Shown here piece after piece: positions 54,697-63,189 of a DNA stretch of 64,000 nucleotides. Location: positions 3,534,001-3,598,000 of the forward strand of contig NZ_CP048711.1 in the NCBI RefSeq assembly GCF_010669285.1, written 5' to 3'. The notes under the pieces were generated by a model, which was given only the letters and a program-made list of their open reading frames with translations, was not told where the DNA came from and ran no database searches. This stretch comes from Kineobactrum salinum. GTDB taxonomy: Bacteria; Pseudomonadota; Gammaproteobacteria; Pseudomonadales; Halieaceae. Within the stretch, counting starts at the first letter, position 1. Each line of letters opens with the position of its first letter. The translations under genes and the position numbers were made by a program.

Positions 54697-55554
54697 ATGA
54701 ACAGGCTTCTGCGTTCGGTCCTGTACATGCCCGCAGCCAATGTCAGGGCCATGGACAAGGCCCGGTCCCTGCCGGTGGATGCGGTGGTGTTCGACCTGGA
54801 GGACGCAGTGGCGCCGGCGATGAAAGACAGCGCCCGCGAGCAACTGCTGACGCAGCTGGCCACAGGGGGCTATGGCCGACGCCAGCTGGTGGCACGTTGC
54901 AATGCGCTGGCCAGCCCCTGGGGCCGGGCGGACCTGCAGGCGCTGGCTCGCAGCCCGGTCAATACCCTGTGTCTCCCCAAGGTGGAGGCCGTGGAGCAGC
55001 TGCAGGAGTTCTCCGCGCTGCTGCAGTCGCTGCAACGGTCCGATATGGCACTGTGGCCGATGATCGAAACCCCGGCCGGGGTCGCCAATGTGGAGGCCAT
55101 AGCGGGCTACGGCGGGGTAACAGCGCTGGTGATGGGGACCACTGACCTGGCTGCACAGCTGCGCCTGCCGACGGACCCGCTGCGGCGCGGCCTGCACTAT
55201 GCGCTGGGGCGCTGCGTGCTCGCTGCGCGCCTGGCCGGGGTGGCGGCACTCGATGGCGTGTATCTGGATCTTGAGGATGAACCGGGTCTGCGGCAGGTCT
55301 GCGAGCAGGGCCGGGCGCTGGGCTTTGACGGCAAGACCCTTATCCACCCGCGCCAGATCGCGGTCGCCAATGCGGTCTTCGGGCCCGATGCCGCGGCGAT
55401 GGAACATGCCCGGCGTCTGCTGGACTGCTGGGAAACTGCCGCTGCCGACGGCAAGGGTGTCGCGGTGCTCGATGGCAAGCTGATCGAGACCATGCACGTG
55501 GACGAGGCCCGGCGGGTACTGGCCATGGCCGAGCAGGCCCGGCCTGGCGGGTAG
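54697..55554 (+). CDS. HpcH/HpaI aldolase/citrate lyase beta-like protein (CitE family)
   Basis: 285 residues with CitE-type motifs: RSVLYMPAANVRAMDKARSLPVDAVVFDLEDAV (metal-binding Glu/Asp), LCLPKVE, LWPMIETPAGVAN and KTLIHPRQIAVANAVFGP. Single-gene members act as malyl-CoA or citramalyl-CoA lyases/thioesterases, not as part of citrate lyase; no citD or citF is present. ATG 54697 has GAGGAG upstream. An extended -10 (TGCTATAGT, 54635-54643) precedes it. Confidence 0.87.
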   Translation: MNRLLRSVLYMPAANVRAMDKARSLPVDAVVFDLEDAVAPAMKDSAREQLLTQLATGGYGRRQLVARCNALASPWGRADLQALARSPVNTLCLPKVEAVEQLQEFSALLQSLQRSDMALWPMIETPAGVANVEAIAGYGGVTALVMGTTDLAAQLRLPTDPLRRGLHYALGRCVLAARLAGVAALDGVYLDLEDEPGLRQVCEQGRALGFDGKTLIHPRQIAVANAVFGPDAAAMEHARRLLDCWETAAADGKGVAVLDGKLIETMHVDEARRVLAMAEQARPGG

Positions 55555-55578
55555 TGCCGGCCGGCCTCCGGGTTCTGC

Positions 55579-56184
55579 TCAGTTGGTGGCGGTAGCGTCC
55601 GCTTCCGCGTCGCGAATCACGGTCGCGATCTCCGCGCTCAGCGACTGCAACAGCAGGCTGTACGCTGCCGCGGCGTCATCTCCCTGCCAGTCGGCGGCCG
55701 GCAGCTTGCGGGACAAACGGGTGATCCGCCGCGCCAGACTGCTGCTCTCGCCGGGCCGGCTGACCCGCCATTCGGCGACCAGTTCGGCCTGTTGTCCGCT
55801 GACGTCAAGGGACAGAATCCACAACGCGATCGCATAGCCGGGATTGTCGTCGCGCGGCCAGGGGTGGGGCCGGATATTCTGGGTGCCCAATTCAGCGGAC
55901 AGGTTGAGCCCCAGCACCCGCTGGATCCCGTCTGCCAGCGGCTCGGCCCAGCGCTCGAAGCTGGCGATCAGCAACTGGTTGCTGCCGTCGCGGTAGACCA
56001 GGCTGTTGCGATTGAGGTACTCGGGGATCTCGACCGGGCCGATTCCCAGCGAGGGTTCCTGGTTACCGGAGGGCGCCTGGGTCTCTGCGCTCAGGACATA
56101 ATAATTGTTGCGCGGTGAGCTGCCACAGCCCACCAGCAGTAGCGCCAGGACGCAGCAGGCCAGCGTGTGCTTGTGAAAAGTCAT
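55579..56184 (-). CDS. PqiC-like lipoprotein (ABC-type transport auxiliary component)
   Basis: 201 residues, lipobox LLLVGC, then NNYYVLSAETQ and VEIPEYLNRNSLVYRDGSNQLLIASFERWAEPLADGIQRVL, typical of the ABC_trans_aux/PqiC (DUF330) family. PqiC is an outer-membrane lipoprotein partner of MCE proteins. Last gene of the leftward Mla-type operon; its ATG overlaps the mlaD-like stop by 4 bp. Confidence 0.88.
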   Translation of the reverse strand: MTFHKHTLACCVLALLLVGCGSSPRNNYYVLSAETQAPSGNQEPSLGIGPVEIPEYLNRNSLVYRDGSNQLLIASFERWAEPLADGIQRVLGLNLSAELGTQNIRPHPWPRDDNPGYAIALWILSLDVSGQQAELVAEWRVSRPGESSSLARRITRLSRKLPAADWQGDDAAAAYSLLLQSLSAEIATVIRDAEADATATN

Positions 56185-57152
56185 GGCCGGTCCCCGCTTT
56201 TGCCCCGCAGCAGCGATTCGGGCTGCTCTTCCAGGGTCTTTGCCAGCAATTGCAGCGAGCGCCCGGCCAGGGCCAGTTCCCGCAGCGCCTTGTTGAGCTG
56301 ATAGGTGGTGGCCGAGTCGGAGGAGACCAGGCCGTCGATTTCCTGCATGGTCTGCTCGAAGGCGCCGGCGGCGGCCGCCAGCGTGGTCAGGTTCTGCTCC
56401 AGAATTCCGGACAGCCGCGGCAGCTCTGTGCCGGCGCTGCCCACAAGGGTTTCCGCCTCCCGCAGCAGGCCGTCCAGGCGGGGCCGGGTGGCGGCGACAG
56501 TGCCGTGCAGCTCCCCGGTCAGATCCTGTATCGAACTCAGGGTGTTGCCCAGTTCTGTAGGCAGTTCGCGAAAAGCCTCCTGATTGACGACCTGGTTGAT
56601 ACCCGCGGCGATATCCTGCAGATCAGTGGCGATCTGGGCGATATCCAGCGATTCGATTTGGCGGGTGAATTTCTCCAGGCCGGTGGGTATCGTCGGAATC
56701 TGGGTATATTCACTGTCGATCCGACTCAGGTGTACCGGTGTGTCGGGGTGGAAGTCCAGCTGTACGTACAGCAATCCGGTCAACAGGCTCTGCAGGTTCA
56801 GCTGCGCCCGCAGGCCGCGGTCTATCATCAGATCCATCATGTTGTCCGCCGAGTCGCCGGGATACTGGATACTGTCGTGGGAAATTTCAGCTTCCACCAG
56901 CATGATCAGGTTGAACTGGTCGCTGTCCAGGATCAGGTTGATGTTGGTGACCTGGCCGATCTCAACACCCCGCAGCGCAACCGGCGCGCCGATGGAGAGA
57001 CCCTTGATGGAACCGTCGAACACCATCACCACGCGGTCGCGGTCGCGGCCCAGGCCGGAACCCAGCACAAACAGAACGGTGACAAGTGCTATCAGCAGCG
57101 CACCGATGATGAAGCCGCCGATCGCGACGCTGTGGGCGTGTTCGTCATTCAC
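56181..57152 (-). CDS. MlaD family MCE-domain lipid-binding protein
   Basis: 323 residues from GTG 57152, which overlaps the ATPase stop by 8 bp. One N-terminal helix (AIGGFIIGALLIALVTVLFVLG), an MCE domain (GSIKGLSIGAPVALRGVEIGQVTNI), then a long helical C-terminal region. That tail is longer than in E. coli MlaD (183 residues) and resembles the PqiB/YebT or Mce1-like needle extensions. It would carry phospholipids across the periplasm. Confidence 0.9.
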   Translation of the reverse strand: MNDEHAHSVAIGGFIIGALLIALVTVLFVLGSGLGRDRDRVVMVFDGSIKGLSIGAPVALRGVEIGQVTNINLILDSDQFNLIMLVEAEISHDSIQYPGDSADNMMDLMIDRGLRAQLNLQSLLTGLLYVQLDFHPDTPVHLSRIDSEYTQIPTIPTGLEKFTRQIESLDIAQIATDLQDIAAGINQVVNQEAFRELPTELGNTLSSIQDLTGELHGTVAATRPRLDGLLREAETLVGSAGTELPRLSGILEQNLTTLAAAAGAFEQTMQEIDGLVSSDSATTYQLNKALRELALAGRSLQLLAKTLEEQPESLLRGKSGDRP

Positions 57153-57930
57153 TGGCTGACCCCTCCGGGGGCGCTGGGGAGCGTGACAGGAATTGTCGCA
57201 CAATCGCCTGCTCACTGTGATCCCGCAATTGCCGGGGATCGCCGTAACCGATCATGGTGCGGGTGTCGGCATCCAGGTATACCGAGTTGGTGGCGATGTC
57301 GAAGATGCTGGGCAGTTCGTGGGTAACCATCACCACGGTGGCGCCCATCGACTCCTTCAGTTGCACGATCAAGTCATCCAGCAGGCGCGAGCTGATCGGG
57401 TCCAGGCCCGCCGACGGCTCGTCGAAGAACAGGATGTCGGGGTCCAGCGCAATGGCCCGGGCCAGCGCGGCGCGCTTGCGCATCCCGCCGCTGAGCTCTG
57501 CCGGATAGTATCCCTGGAAACCGCCCAGTCCCACCAGGGACAGCTTGTAGTTGACGACCTCGGCGATTTCCGCTGCGCTGTAGCCGGTGTAGAGCTGCAG
57601 CGGCAGACCCACGTTCTGGCCCAGGGTCATCGCCCCGAACAGGCCGCCCGACTGAAAGGTAATGCCCCAGCCGCGGCGCATCGCGTCACGCCCTGCGCTG
57701 CCGGCCCGGGTAAAACTGCTGCCGTCGTAGAGGATTTCTCCGGCCGCGGGCTCCAGCAGCCCCAGCATGTGCTTCAGCAGGGTGCTCTTGCCACAGCCAC
57801 TGCCGCCCATGATCACGAAAATGTCGCCGCGGTAGATGGTGAAGTCGAGCTCCTGCTGGATGACCCGGGTCCCGAATGCCATGGTCAATCCGCGCACCTC
57901 GATGTGGGCTTCAGGCGTGACGGGTGCCAT
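57145..57930 (-). CDS. ABC transporter ATP-binding protein, MlaF family
   Basis: 261 residues. Walker A GGSGCGKST, signature LSGGMRKRAALARAIA, Walker B DILFFDEPSAGLDP, and H-loop VTHELPS. FGTRVIQQELDFTIYRGDIF and SGGLFGAMTLGQNVGLPL match MlaF/Ttg2A. It powers the MlaE permease, overlapping it by one base (TGATG). Confidence 0.93.
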   Translation of the reverse strand: MAPVTPEAHIEVRGLTMAFGTRVIQQELDFTIYRGDIFVIMGGSGCGKSTLLKHMLGLLEPAAGEILYDGSSFTRAGSAGRDAMRRGWGITFQSGGLFGAMTLGQNVGLPLQLYTGYSAAEIAEVVNYKLSLVGLGGFQGYYPAELSGGMRKRAALARAIALDPDILFFDEPSAGLDPISSRLLDDLIVQLKESMGATVVMVTHELPSIFDIATNSVYLDADTRTMIGYGDPRQLRDHSEQAIVRQFLSRSPAPPEGSASE

Positions 57931-59063
57931 CAGATATCCAGGTGCTGGAACAGGATATTGATCGCCGCGTCGGCGACGATCAGGTACACCAGCGCGGTCA
58001 CCACAGCTTCGGTGGCGGCCTGTCCCACTGCGGCGGAATCGCGTCCCGACTGGATGCCGGAGCGGCAGCCCGCCAGCGCGATCAACCCCGCGAACACCAC
58101 GCTCTTGAGCAGGCCCACCGCGATGTGGGGCAGGGTGACCGCGGCCGCGGCCTGGTTCATGTACTGCAGCAGCGAGATACCCATGCCGCCGGAGACGATG
58201 GCCCCGCCGGCAATGCCCAGCAGGTTGGCATAGACTACCAGCAGCGGCATCATCACCATCAATGCCAGAATGCGGGGCGTCACCAGGAATTCTATAGGTG
58301 ACACCCCCATGGTCCTGATGGCATCGATCTCTTCATTGGCCTGCATGGTGCCCAGCTGGGCAGCGTAGGCGGCCCCGGTGCGTCCCGCCATGACCACTGC
58401 CGTCATCAGCACACCCATTTCCCGCAGCAGCCCGATCACAACCAGGTCGGCGACGTAGATCCCGGCGCCAAACTGCTGCAGTTGAACGGCGCCCAGGTAG
58501 GCGAGAATCATCCCGACCAGGATACTGGTCAGACTGATGATGGCGAAGGCATCGGGCCCGGCCTGGTAGCAGAACTGGCGGAAATCCGTGAAGCGGGTGT
58601 TGGATCTGCCGCGGACCAGCGCCAGCAGCGCGAGGCAGACGGCGCCAAAGAAACCGATGGAGGCACGAATATCATCCAGCAGATCATGCACCAGGCGGGC
58701 CGGGTTGCCCGCCTGCCACCAGTGACGGCGGTTGACGGTGGGGGGCTGGTGAGGCGGCACCGCCGTGGCTATGGCCAGCAGCCGCTGCACATTGTCCGGC
58801 AACGCTGCGGTATCCAGCGCGATATCGTATTCGCGACAATAGTTGTGGCATTGCAGCAGGAAGGCCATCAACAGGGAGTCGCGCCGGCCCAGGTCCTGAC
58901 CGTCCAGCACCACCCGCCGGGCTGCCGAGGCATTGAGTTGTGAGCGCAAGTCCGGAAAATCGGGTACCGCCTGTCCCTGCACCCAGTCACCGCGCAACGA
59001 CAGTTGCGCGGCCCGGGCGCTGTCGTCGCAGCGCAGCTCGAAAGCGGGAGGGTGATCGCTCAT
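57930..59063 (-). CDS. MlaE family permease with N-terminal STAS-like domain
   Basis: 377 residues, about 110 longer than E. coli MlaE. The N-terminal part (LRGDWVQGQAVPDFPDLRSQL, RRVVLDGQDLGRRDSLLMAFLLQCHNYC) reads as a STAS domain, which in E. coli is a separate protein, MlaB. The membrane part has SLTSILVGMILAYLGAVQLQQFGAGIYVADLVVIGLLREMG and GRTGAAYAAQLGTMQANEEIDAIRTMGVSP, the MlaE signature. First gene of the operon with MlaF, MlaD and PqiC-like proteins. Confidence 0.92.
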   Translation of the reverse strand: MSDHPPAFELRCDDSARAAQLSLRGDWVQGQAVPDFPDLRSQLNASAARRVVLDGQDLGRRDSLLMAFLLQCHNYCREYDIALDTAALPDNVQRLLAIATAVPPHQPPTVNRRHWWQAGNPARLVHDLLDDIRASIGFFGAVCLALLALVRGRSNTRFTDFRQFCYQAGPDAFAIISLTSILVGMILAYLGAVQLQQFGAGIYVADLVVIGLLREMGVLMTAVVMAGRTGAAYAAQLGTMQANEEIDAIRTMGVSPIEFLVTPRILALMVMMPLLVVYANLLGIAGGAIVSGGMGISLLQYMNQAAAAVTLPHIAVGLLKSVVFAGLIALAGCRSGIQSGRDSAAVGQAATEAVVTALVYLIVADAAINILFQHLDI

Positions 59064-59138
59064 GCAGCCTCAGGTGCCGGGGAATGGCCCCGAGTCTAAA
59101 CGCTGCAATTGGCAAACGCCAGTCAGCTTACCGTCGGT

Positions 59139-59660
59139 TCACTGGAAAGGCAGGCGTTCGCGCACTGGTGCAATCTCGTCGTAGGCTTTCTGGTAGATGT
59201 CTTCCACGGAGGTTTCATTGCCCGCTTCCCGCCGCCGGGAGATCATCGTCACCGGAAACAGGTAGTTGTCTGTATCGCGGTAGCGCAGGGCCCGGCTGCG
59301 ACCCTGGCGGTCTTCATAGACGACCCAGTGCATGTCCAGTTCATCGGCCAGCAGATCGCCCAGCACCATGCCCATGGCCTGCAGCTCCGCCGTCTGGGTG
59401 GAGCGGACCAGGCCCCGATCCAGAATTCGCTGCAACAGCTCCAGATCGTGCGCCTTTTCGCCATTGAAGCCGGTGCCGAAATGACGCCGGGTGATGTCCT
59501 CCAGGTTGCTGCGTTGCTGGCTCATGTACTGGCGATCCAGGTAGGACAGCTCGCCGATCTCCACATTGACCTGGGCGGACGCGGGGGCCGCCAGCAACGA
59601 CAGCAGGCAGATTGCCGCGACAGGTATCGCGATCCACGGCAGTGAAATTCCGTTGCTCAT
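59139..59660 (-). CDS. Secreted protein resembling DUF3806
   Basis: 173 residues with a signal peptide (IPVAAICLLSLLAAPASA). The mature part contains LQAMGMVLGDLLADELDMHWVVYEDRQGRSRALRY, resembling DUF3806. AGGAG precedes ATG 59660. Function unknown; it probably resides in the periplasm. It is divergent from dapA and follows no clear operon. Confidence 0.65.
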   Translation of the reverse strand: MSNGISLPWIAIPVAAICLLSLLAAPASAQVNVEIGELSYLDRQYMSQQRSNLEDITRRHFGTGFNGEKAHDLELLQRILDRGLVRSTQTAELQAMGMVLGDLLADELDMHWVVYEDRQGRSRALRYRDTDNYLFPVTMISRRREAGNETSVEDIYQKAYDEIAPVRERLPFQ

Positions 59661-59746
59661 GCTATACTCCTCGCGCGTTTGATGCAGCTGGTGTCGTGTT
59701 ACTGGGACTTCCCAATTTCGCCGCAGTTCATTTTACTGCAATCAGG

Positions 59747-59774
59747 TTGTCATCCGTCCTCCGGCATGGATAAT
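59747..59774 (+). promoter_or_regulatory. Candidate sigma-70 promoter of dapA-bamC
   Basis: TTGTCA (59747-59752) and GATAAT (59769-59774) are 16 bp apart. Between this site and the dapA ATG, TGGCGG and CCGCCA (59800-59821) can form a hairpin in the leader. Confidence 0.45.
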
Positions 59775-59839
59775 TGCCCACTTTCCTCACGGCGTCATCT
59801 GGCGGTGGCACGTGGCCGCCACATTTCTGGAGATTTTTC

Positions 59840-60712
59840 ATGATTACCGGCAGCATTGTCGCGCTTGTCACGCCCATGCACCCCGACGACAGCCTGGACT
59901 GGGAGAGTCTCGAACGCCTGCTGGACCTGCATATCGCTGCGGGTACCAGCGCCATAGTCGCCGTGGGCACCACCGGCGAAAGCGCCACGCTCAGCGTCCC
60001 GGAGCACCTGGAGGTGATCCGTCACTGCGTCCGGTACGTGCGCGGCCGGATCCCGGTCCTTGCCGGCACCGGCGCCAACTCCACCCGCGAAGCCATCGAG
60101 CTGACCAACGTCGCAGCCCGCAATGGTGCCGACGCCTGCCTGTTGGTAACACCCTACTACAACCGCCCCTCCCAGCGGGGTCTGTTCGAGCATTTCAAGG
60201 CCATCGCCGCCGCCGTGGCTATCCCCCAGATTCTGTACAATGTCCCCGGGCGTACCGCGGTCGACATGGACAATGACACGGTGGTGCGGCTGGCCGCACT
60301 GGACAATATCATAGGCATCAAGGATGCCACCGGCGATCTGCCGCGGGTGGGCGACTTCAAGGCCCGCTGCCCGGAGGACTTTGCGATCTACTCCGGCGAC
60401 GACCCCACCGCGATGGAGCTGATGCTGGCGGGTGGGCACGGCAATGTCTCGGTGACGGCGAATATCGCACCGCGCCAGTTGGCGCAGCTGTGCCAGTACG
60501 CGCTGGCGGGCGACCGCGATCAGGCCAGCGCACTCAATGAACGGCTGTCCGCCCTCAACCGTGCCCTGTTCCTGGAGGCCAACCCGATTCCCGTCAAGTG
60601 GGCCATGGCGCAACGCGGCTTGATTGAGTCAGGTATTCGGTTACCCTTGACGCCACTGGACGAACGCTTTCACGCGCAGGTCCTGTCAGCTTTGGAGGCG
60701 GCAGCAATTTGA
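59840..60712 (+). CDS. dapA: 4-hydroxy-tetrahydrodipicolinate synthase DapA
   Basis: 290 residues. Condenses pyruvate with aspartate semialdehyde in lysine/diaminopimelate synthesis. The Schiff-base Lys (IIGIKDATGD, about 161), the Thr/Tyr relay (GTTGESATL and VTPYYNRPSQRGL) and TAVDM/GDDPTAM are present. ATG 59840 has GGAG about 9 bp upstream. It overlaps bamC by one base (TGATG). Confidence 0.96.
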   Translation: MITGSIVALVTPMHPDDSLDWESLERLLDLHIAAGTSAIVAVGTTGESATLSVPEHLEVIRHCVRYVRGRIPVLAGTGANSTREAIELTNVAARNGADACLLVTPYYNRPSQRGLFEHFKAIAAAVAIPQILYNVPGRTAVDMDNDTVVRLAALDNIIGIKDATGDLPRVGDFKARCPEDFAIYSGDDPTAMELMLAGGHGNVSVTANIAPRQLAQLCQYALAGDRDQASALNERLSALNRALFLEANPIPVKWAMAQRGLIESGIRLPLTPLDERFHAQVLSALEAAAI

Positions 60713-61770
60713 TGAAGCGAATTACCACGGTTACCACGCGGGCGGCGCTGATGACCGCGATGTTGGCGGGCGCCAGCGGCTGCGGCTACTTGTTCGGCGA
60801 TGACGGCGTCTTCCGCGACACTTCGGAAGACTACAAACATGCGCGCGAACTGCCGCCCATCGACGTGCCCGAGGGCAAGGACAGCGCCGCACTGCAGGAA
60901 ATCTACCCGATACCGCCCATCCGGGAGCAGGTGGTGATGGCGGGTGAGTTCGAGGTGCCCCGGCCCACCCCGCTGGTGGCGGGGGCCGCAGAAGATGTCG
61001 TGCGCATCCAGAGCCTGGGTGAGGAGAGCTGGGCCCTGGTAGGGATTGCGCCGGGGCAGTTGTGGCCCCAGGTCCGCGGCTTCCTGAATTCGGCGGGAAT
61101 CCCGGTTGCCCGGGCGGATGCCGAGGCCGGTCTTATCGACAGCGGCTGGCTGGAGCTGGAGGGCCAGAGCATGGCTTCGCGTTTCCGCTTCCGGATAGAA
61201 CAGGGGGTGCAGCGCGGCAGCAGTGAGTTGCATGTCCTGCAAATGAATCAGGCCGGTGATGTCAACCGCTGGCCGGAGCAGTCGGACAATGTGGAGCAGG
61301 AGGGCGAGATGCTGCGGGCTGTGGCCCAGTTTATCGCCAACAGTACCGATTCCGCACCGGTGTCAATGATCGCGGACCGCGCGATGAGCGCCAGTGGCAA
61401 GATTGCGCTGGAAGAGGCCGACGAGGGCTATACCTATATCCGTCTGGGGCTGCCCTTTAGCCGCGCCTGGGCGTCACTGGCCAAGGCACTGGAAGACTCT
61501 GCCTTCGAGATCACGGATCGGGATCGCAGCGCCGGCAGCTACTATGTCACCTACCTCGGTGTCGACGAGGAAGAGGAGCGGGGCTGGTTTTCCCGGCTGT
61601 TTGGCGGCGGCGACGACGACCCGCTGGTGGGGCGCGGTTTCCTGCTGAGCGTCGCCCGGGAGGGCGAACGCGCGGTCACGATCCGGCTGCGTCCGGATGA
61701 CCAGGGGCGGGCCCTGGAAAAGCAGGAAGAACAGACCCTGCTGTCGCAGATCAAGGGCAATATCAACTGA
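60712..61770 (+). CDS. bamC: Outer-membrane protein assembly factor BamC
   Basis: About 352 residues. A lipoprotein of the Bam complex that inserts beta-barrels into the outer membrane. Lipobox LAGASGC near residue 25; the unstructured N-terminal segment (DTSEDYKHARELPPIDVPEG) is the conserved BamD-binding region. Two helix-grip domains follow. The dapA-bamC (nlpB/dapX) order is conserved in gammaproteobacteria. An upstream TTG adjacent to the ATG is not needed. Confidence 0.92.
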   Translation: MKRITTVTTRAALMTAMLAGASGCGYLFGDDGVFRDTSEDYKHARELPPIDVPEGKDSAALQEIYPIPPIREQVVMAGEFEVPRPTPLVAGAAEDVVRIQSLGEESWALVGIAPGQLWPQVRGFLNSAGIPVARADAEAGLIDSGWLELEGQSMASRFRFRIEQGVQRGSSELHVLQMNQAGDVNRWPEQSDNVEQEGEMLRAVAQFIANSTDSAPVSMIADRAMSASGKIALEEADEGYTYIRLGLPFSRAWASLAKALEDSAFEITDRDRSAGSYYVTYLGVDEEEERGWFSRLFGGGDDDPLVGRGFLLSVAREGERAVTIRLRPDDQGRALEKQEEQTLLSQIKGNIN

Positions 61771-61783
61771 GGTAGTAGGGCCG

Positions 61784-62548
61784 GTGATACGTTTCGCCTC
61801 CTTGGGCAGCGGCAGCAAGGGCAATGCGACCGTGGTCGCCACCGCCGATACCGCAGTCATGATCGACTGCGGTTTTTCCCTGCGGGAGGCGACCCGGCGG
61901 CTGGCGACGCTGGGGCTGGAGCCGTCTCAGCTGGATGCCATCCTGGTGACTCACGAACACACTGACCACAGTGCCGGGGTTGGCAAACTGGCACGGCGCT
62001 ACGATATTCCCGTCTATCTTACCCACGGTACCCTCAGCAGCGGTCGCCTGGACGCCTGCCCGCAACTGCATTGCTTCAACTGTGGCGACCGCTTCACCAT
62101 TGGCTGCTTCGACATCGAGCCGGTCGCAGTACCCCACGATGCCAGGGAGCCCTGCCAGTACCGGCTCGGCCACCGTGGCAGCAGTCTCGGCATTCTCACG
62201 GATCTCGGCAGTGTCACGGACCACGTGGTAGAGCGCTTTCGCGGTTGCGACGCCCTGTTGCTGGAGTTCAACCACGACCTTGCAATGCTGTGGCGCGGTA
62301 ACTACCCACCGGCCCTGAAGCGGCGGGTGGCTGGCGACTGGGGTCACCTGAACAATGCCCAGGCGGCAACCCTGCTGCAGCAGTTGGGCTGGGAATCCCT
62401 GCGCCACCTTGTGGTCGGCCACATCAGCGAGAAGAACAACAGCCGCGCGCACGCCGCCGCGGCGCTGGCCACTGTCTATGGCGCGCTCGACAGCCGGGTG
62501 GTCTTCGCCGAACAGGGCAGCGGTTTCGACTGGCTGGTGCTGGACTGA
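61784..62548 (+). CDS. MBL-fold metallohydrolase (YycJ/WalJ-like)
   Basis: 254 residues from GTG 61784. Metallo-beta-lactamase motif THEHTDH; start RFASLGSGSKGNATVV and VMIDCGFSLREATRRL are typical of the YycJ-like branch, single-domain hydrolases or exonucleases often located between bamC and purC. GHISEKNNSRAHAAAAL is near the C-terminus. Substrate is uncertain (WalJ has been linked to DNA mismatch repair in Gram-positives). Confidence 0.9.
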   Translation: MIRFASLGSGSKGNATVVATADTAVMIDCGFSLREATRRLATLGLEPSQLDAILVTHEHTDHSAGVGKLARRYDIPVYLTHGTLSSGRLDACPQLHCFNCGDRFTIGCFDIEPVAVPHDAREPCQYRLGHRGSSLGILTDLGSVTDHVVERFRGCDALLLEFNHDLAMLWRGNYPPALKRRVAGDWGHLNNAQAATLLQQLGWESLRHLVVGHISEKNNSRAHAAAALATVYGALDSRVVFAEQGSGFDWLVLD

Positions 62549-62572
62549 GGCCTGGCAGACGGGGCGGCCGCT

Positions 62573-63058
62573 TCAGCGGCAGTGGGAGGGCAGGTCCAGG
62601 CGCCGCAGCTGGGGCATGTGCCTGCGCGCCGGACACAGCAGGCCGGGATTGCCACGCAGATCCAGTACCGTCAGTTCGGTCAGGCCGTACAGCGGTGCCG
62701 GATTCTTGATGCGGTTGCCCTCCAGCATCAATGTCCGCAGATCCAGCAGGGCGCTCAGTTCCTGCAGATCCGTTATCTGGTTCCCCGACAGTTCCAGCCT
62801 GGTCAGCCCGGAGAAGCGGGCCAGCCCGGTCAGCTCGCGAATGCCGGCATCGTTGCAGGCCAGCGTTTGCAGCTGGCCGGCATTGCTGATCTTGTCCTGG
62901 TCGATGGCGCGTTCCAGACAGGCCTGCAAGCCGGCGTCTGAGACTTCAAAATCAGTCAGCAGCGGCCGCGGCGTATAGACTACCCGTTCGTTGATCGCTA
63001 CATCGTATTGCGCACAGGCGCAGAGCAACAGTAATACCGGGCCGACGACAAGCCGCAT
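62573..63058 (-). CDS. Leucine-rich repeat lipoprotein
   Basis: 161 residues. Signal/lipobox LLLLCAC near residue 15. The mature part has about four leucine-rich repeats of roughly 22 residues (for example LTRLELSGNQITDLQEL, LRTLMLEGNRIKNPAPL, LTVLDLRGNPGLLCP). ATG 63058 has AGGAG 8 bp upstream, better than ATG 63076. No family name recognised; probably an envelope protein-protein interaction module. Confidence 0.8.
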   Translation of the reverse strand: MRLVVGPVLLLLCACAQYDVAINERVVYTPRPLLTDFEVSDAGLQACLERAIDQDKISNAGQLQTLACNDAGIRELTGLARFSGLTRLELSGNQITDLQELSALLDLRTLMLEGNRIKNPAPLYGLTELTVLDLRGNPGLLCPARRHMPQLRRLDLPSHCR

Positions 63059-63189
63059 GAGACGGGCTCCTGACATGAATTGAATTCTCCCTGGGGAAAC
63101 TGGGTGGTAGCCATGACAGCGGGCCATGGCTTCGGAATACGCAGCGGCCTATAATGCTAGCGGTTCAGGCGGTGAAAGACGAGTAGTGA

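Noticed and set aside
54697-55554. Citrate lyase beta subunit (citE of a citDEF operon)
   Set aside because: No citD or citF neighbours; stand-alone CitE-like proteins usually act on malyl- or citramalyl-CoA.
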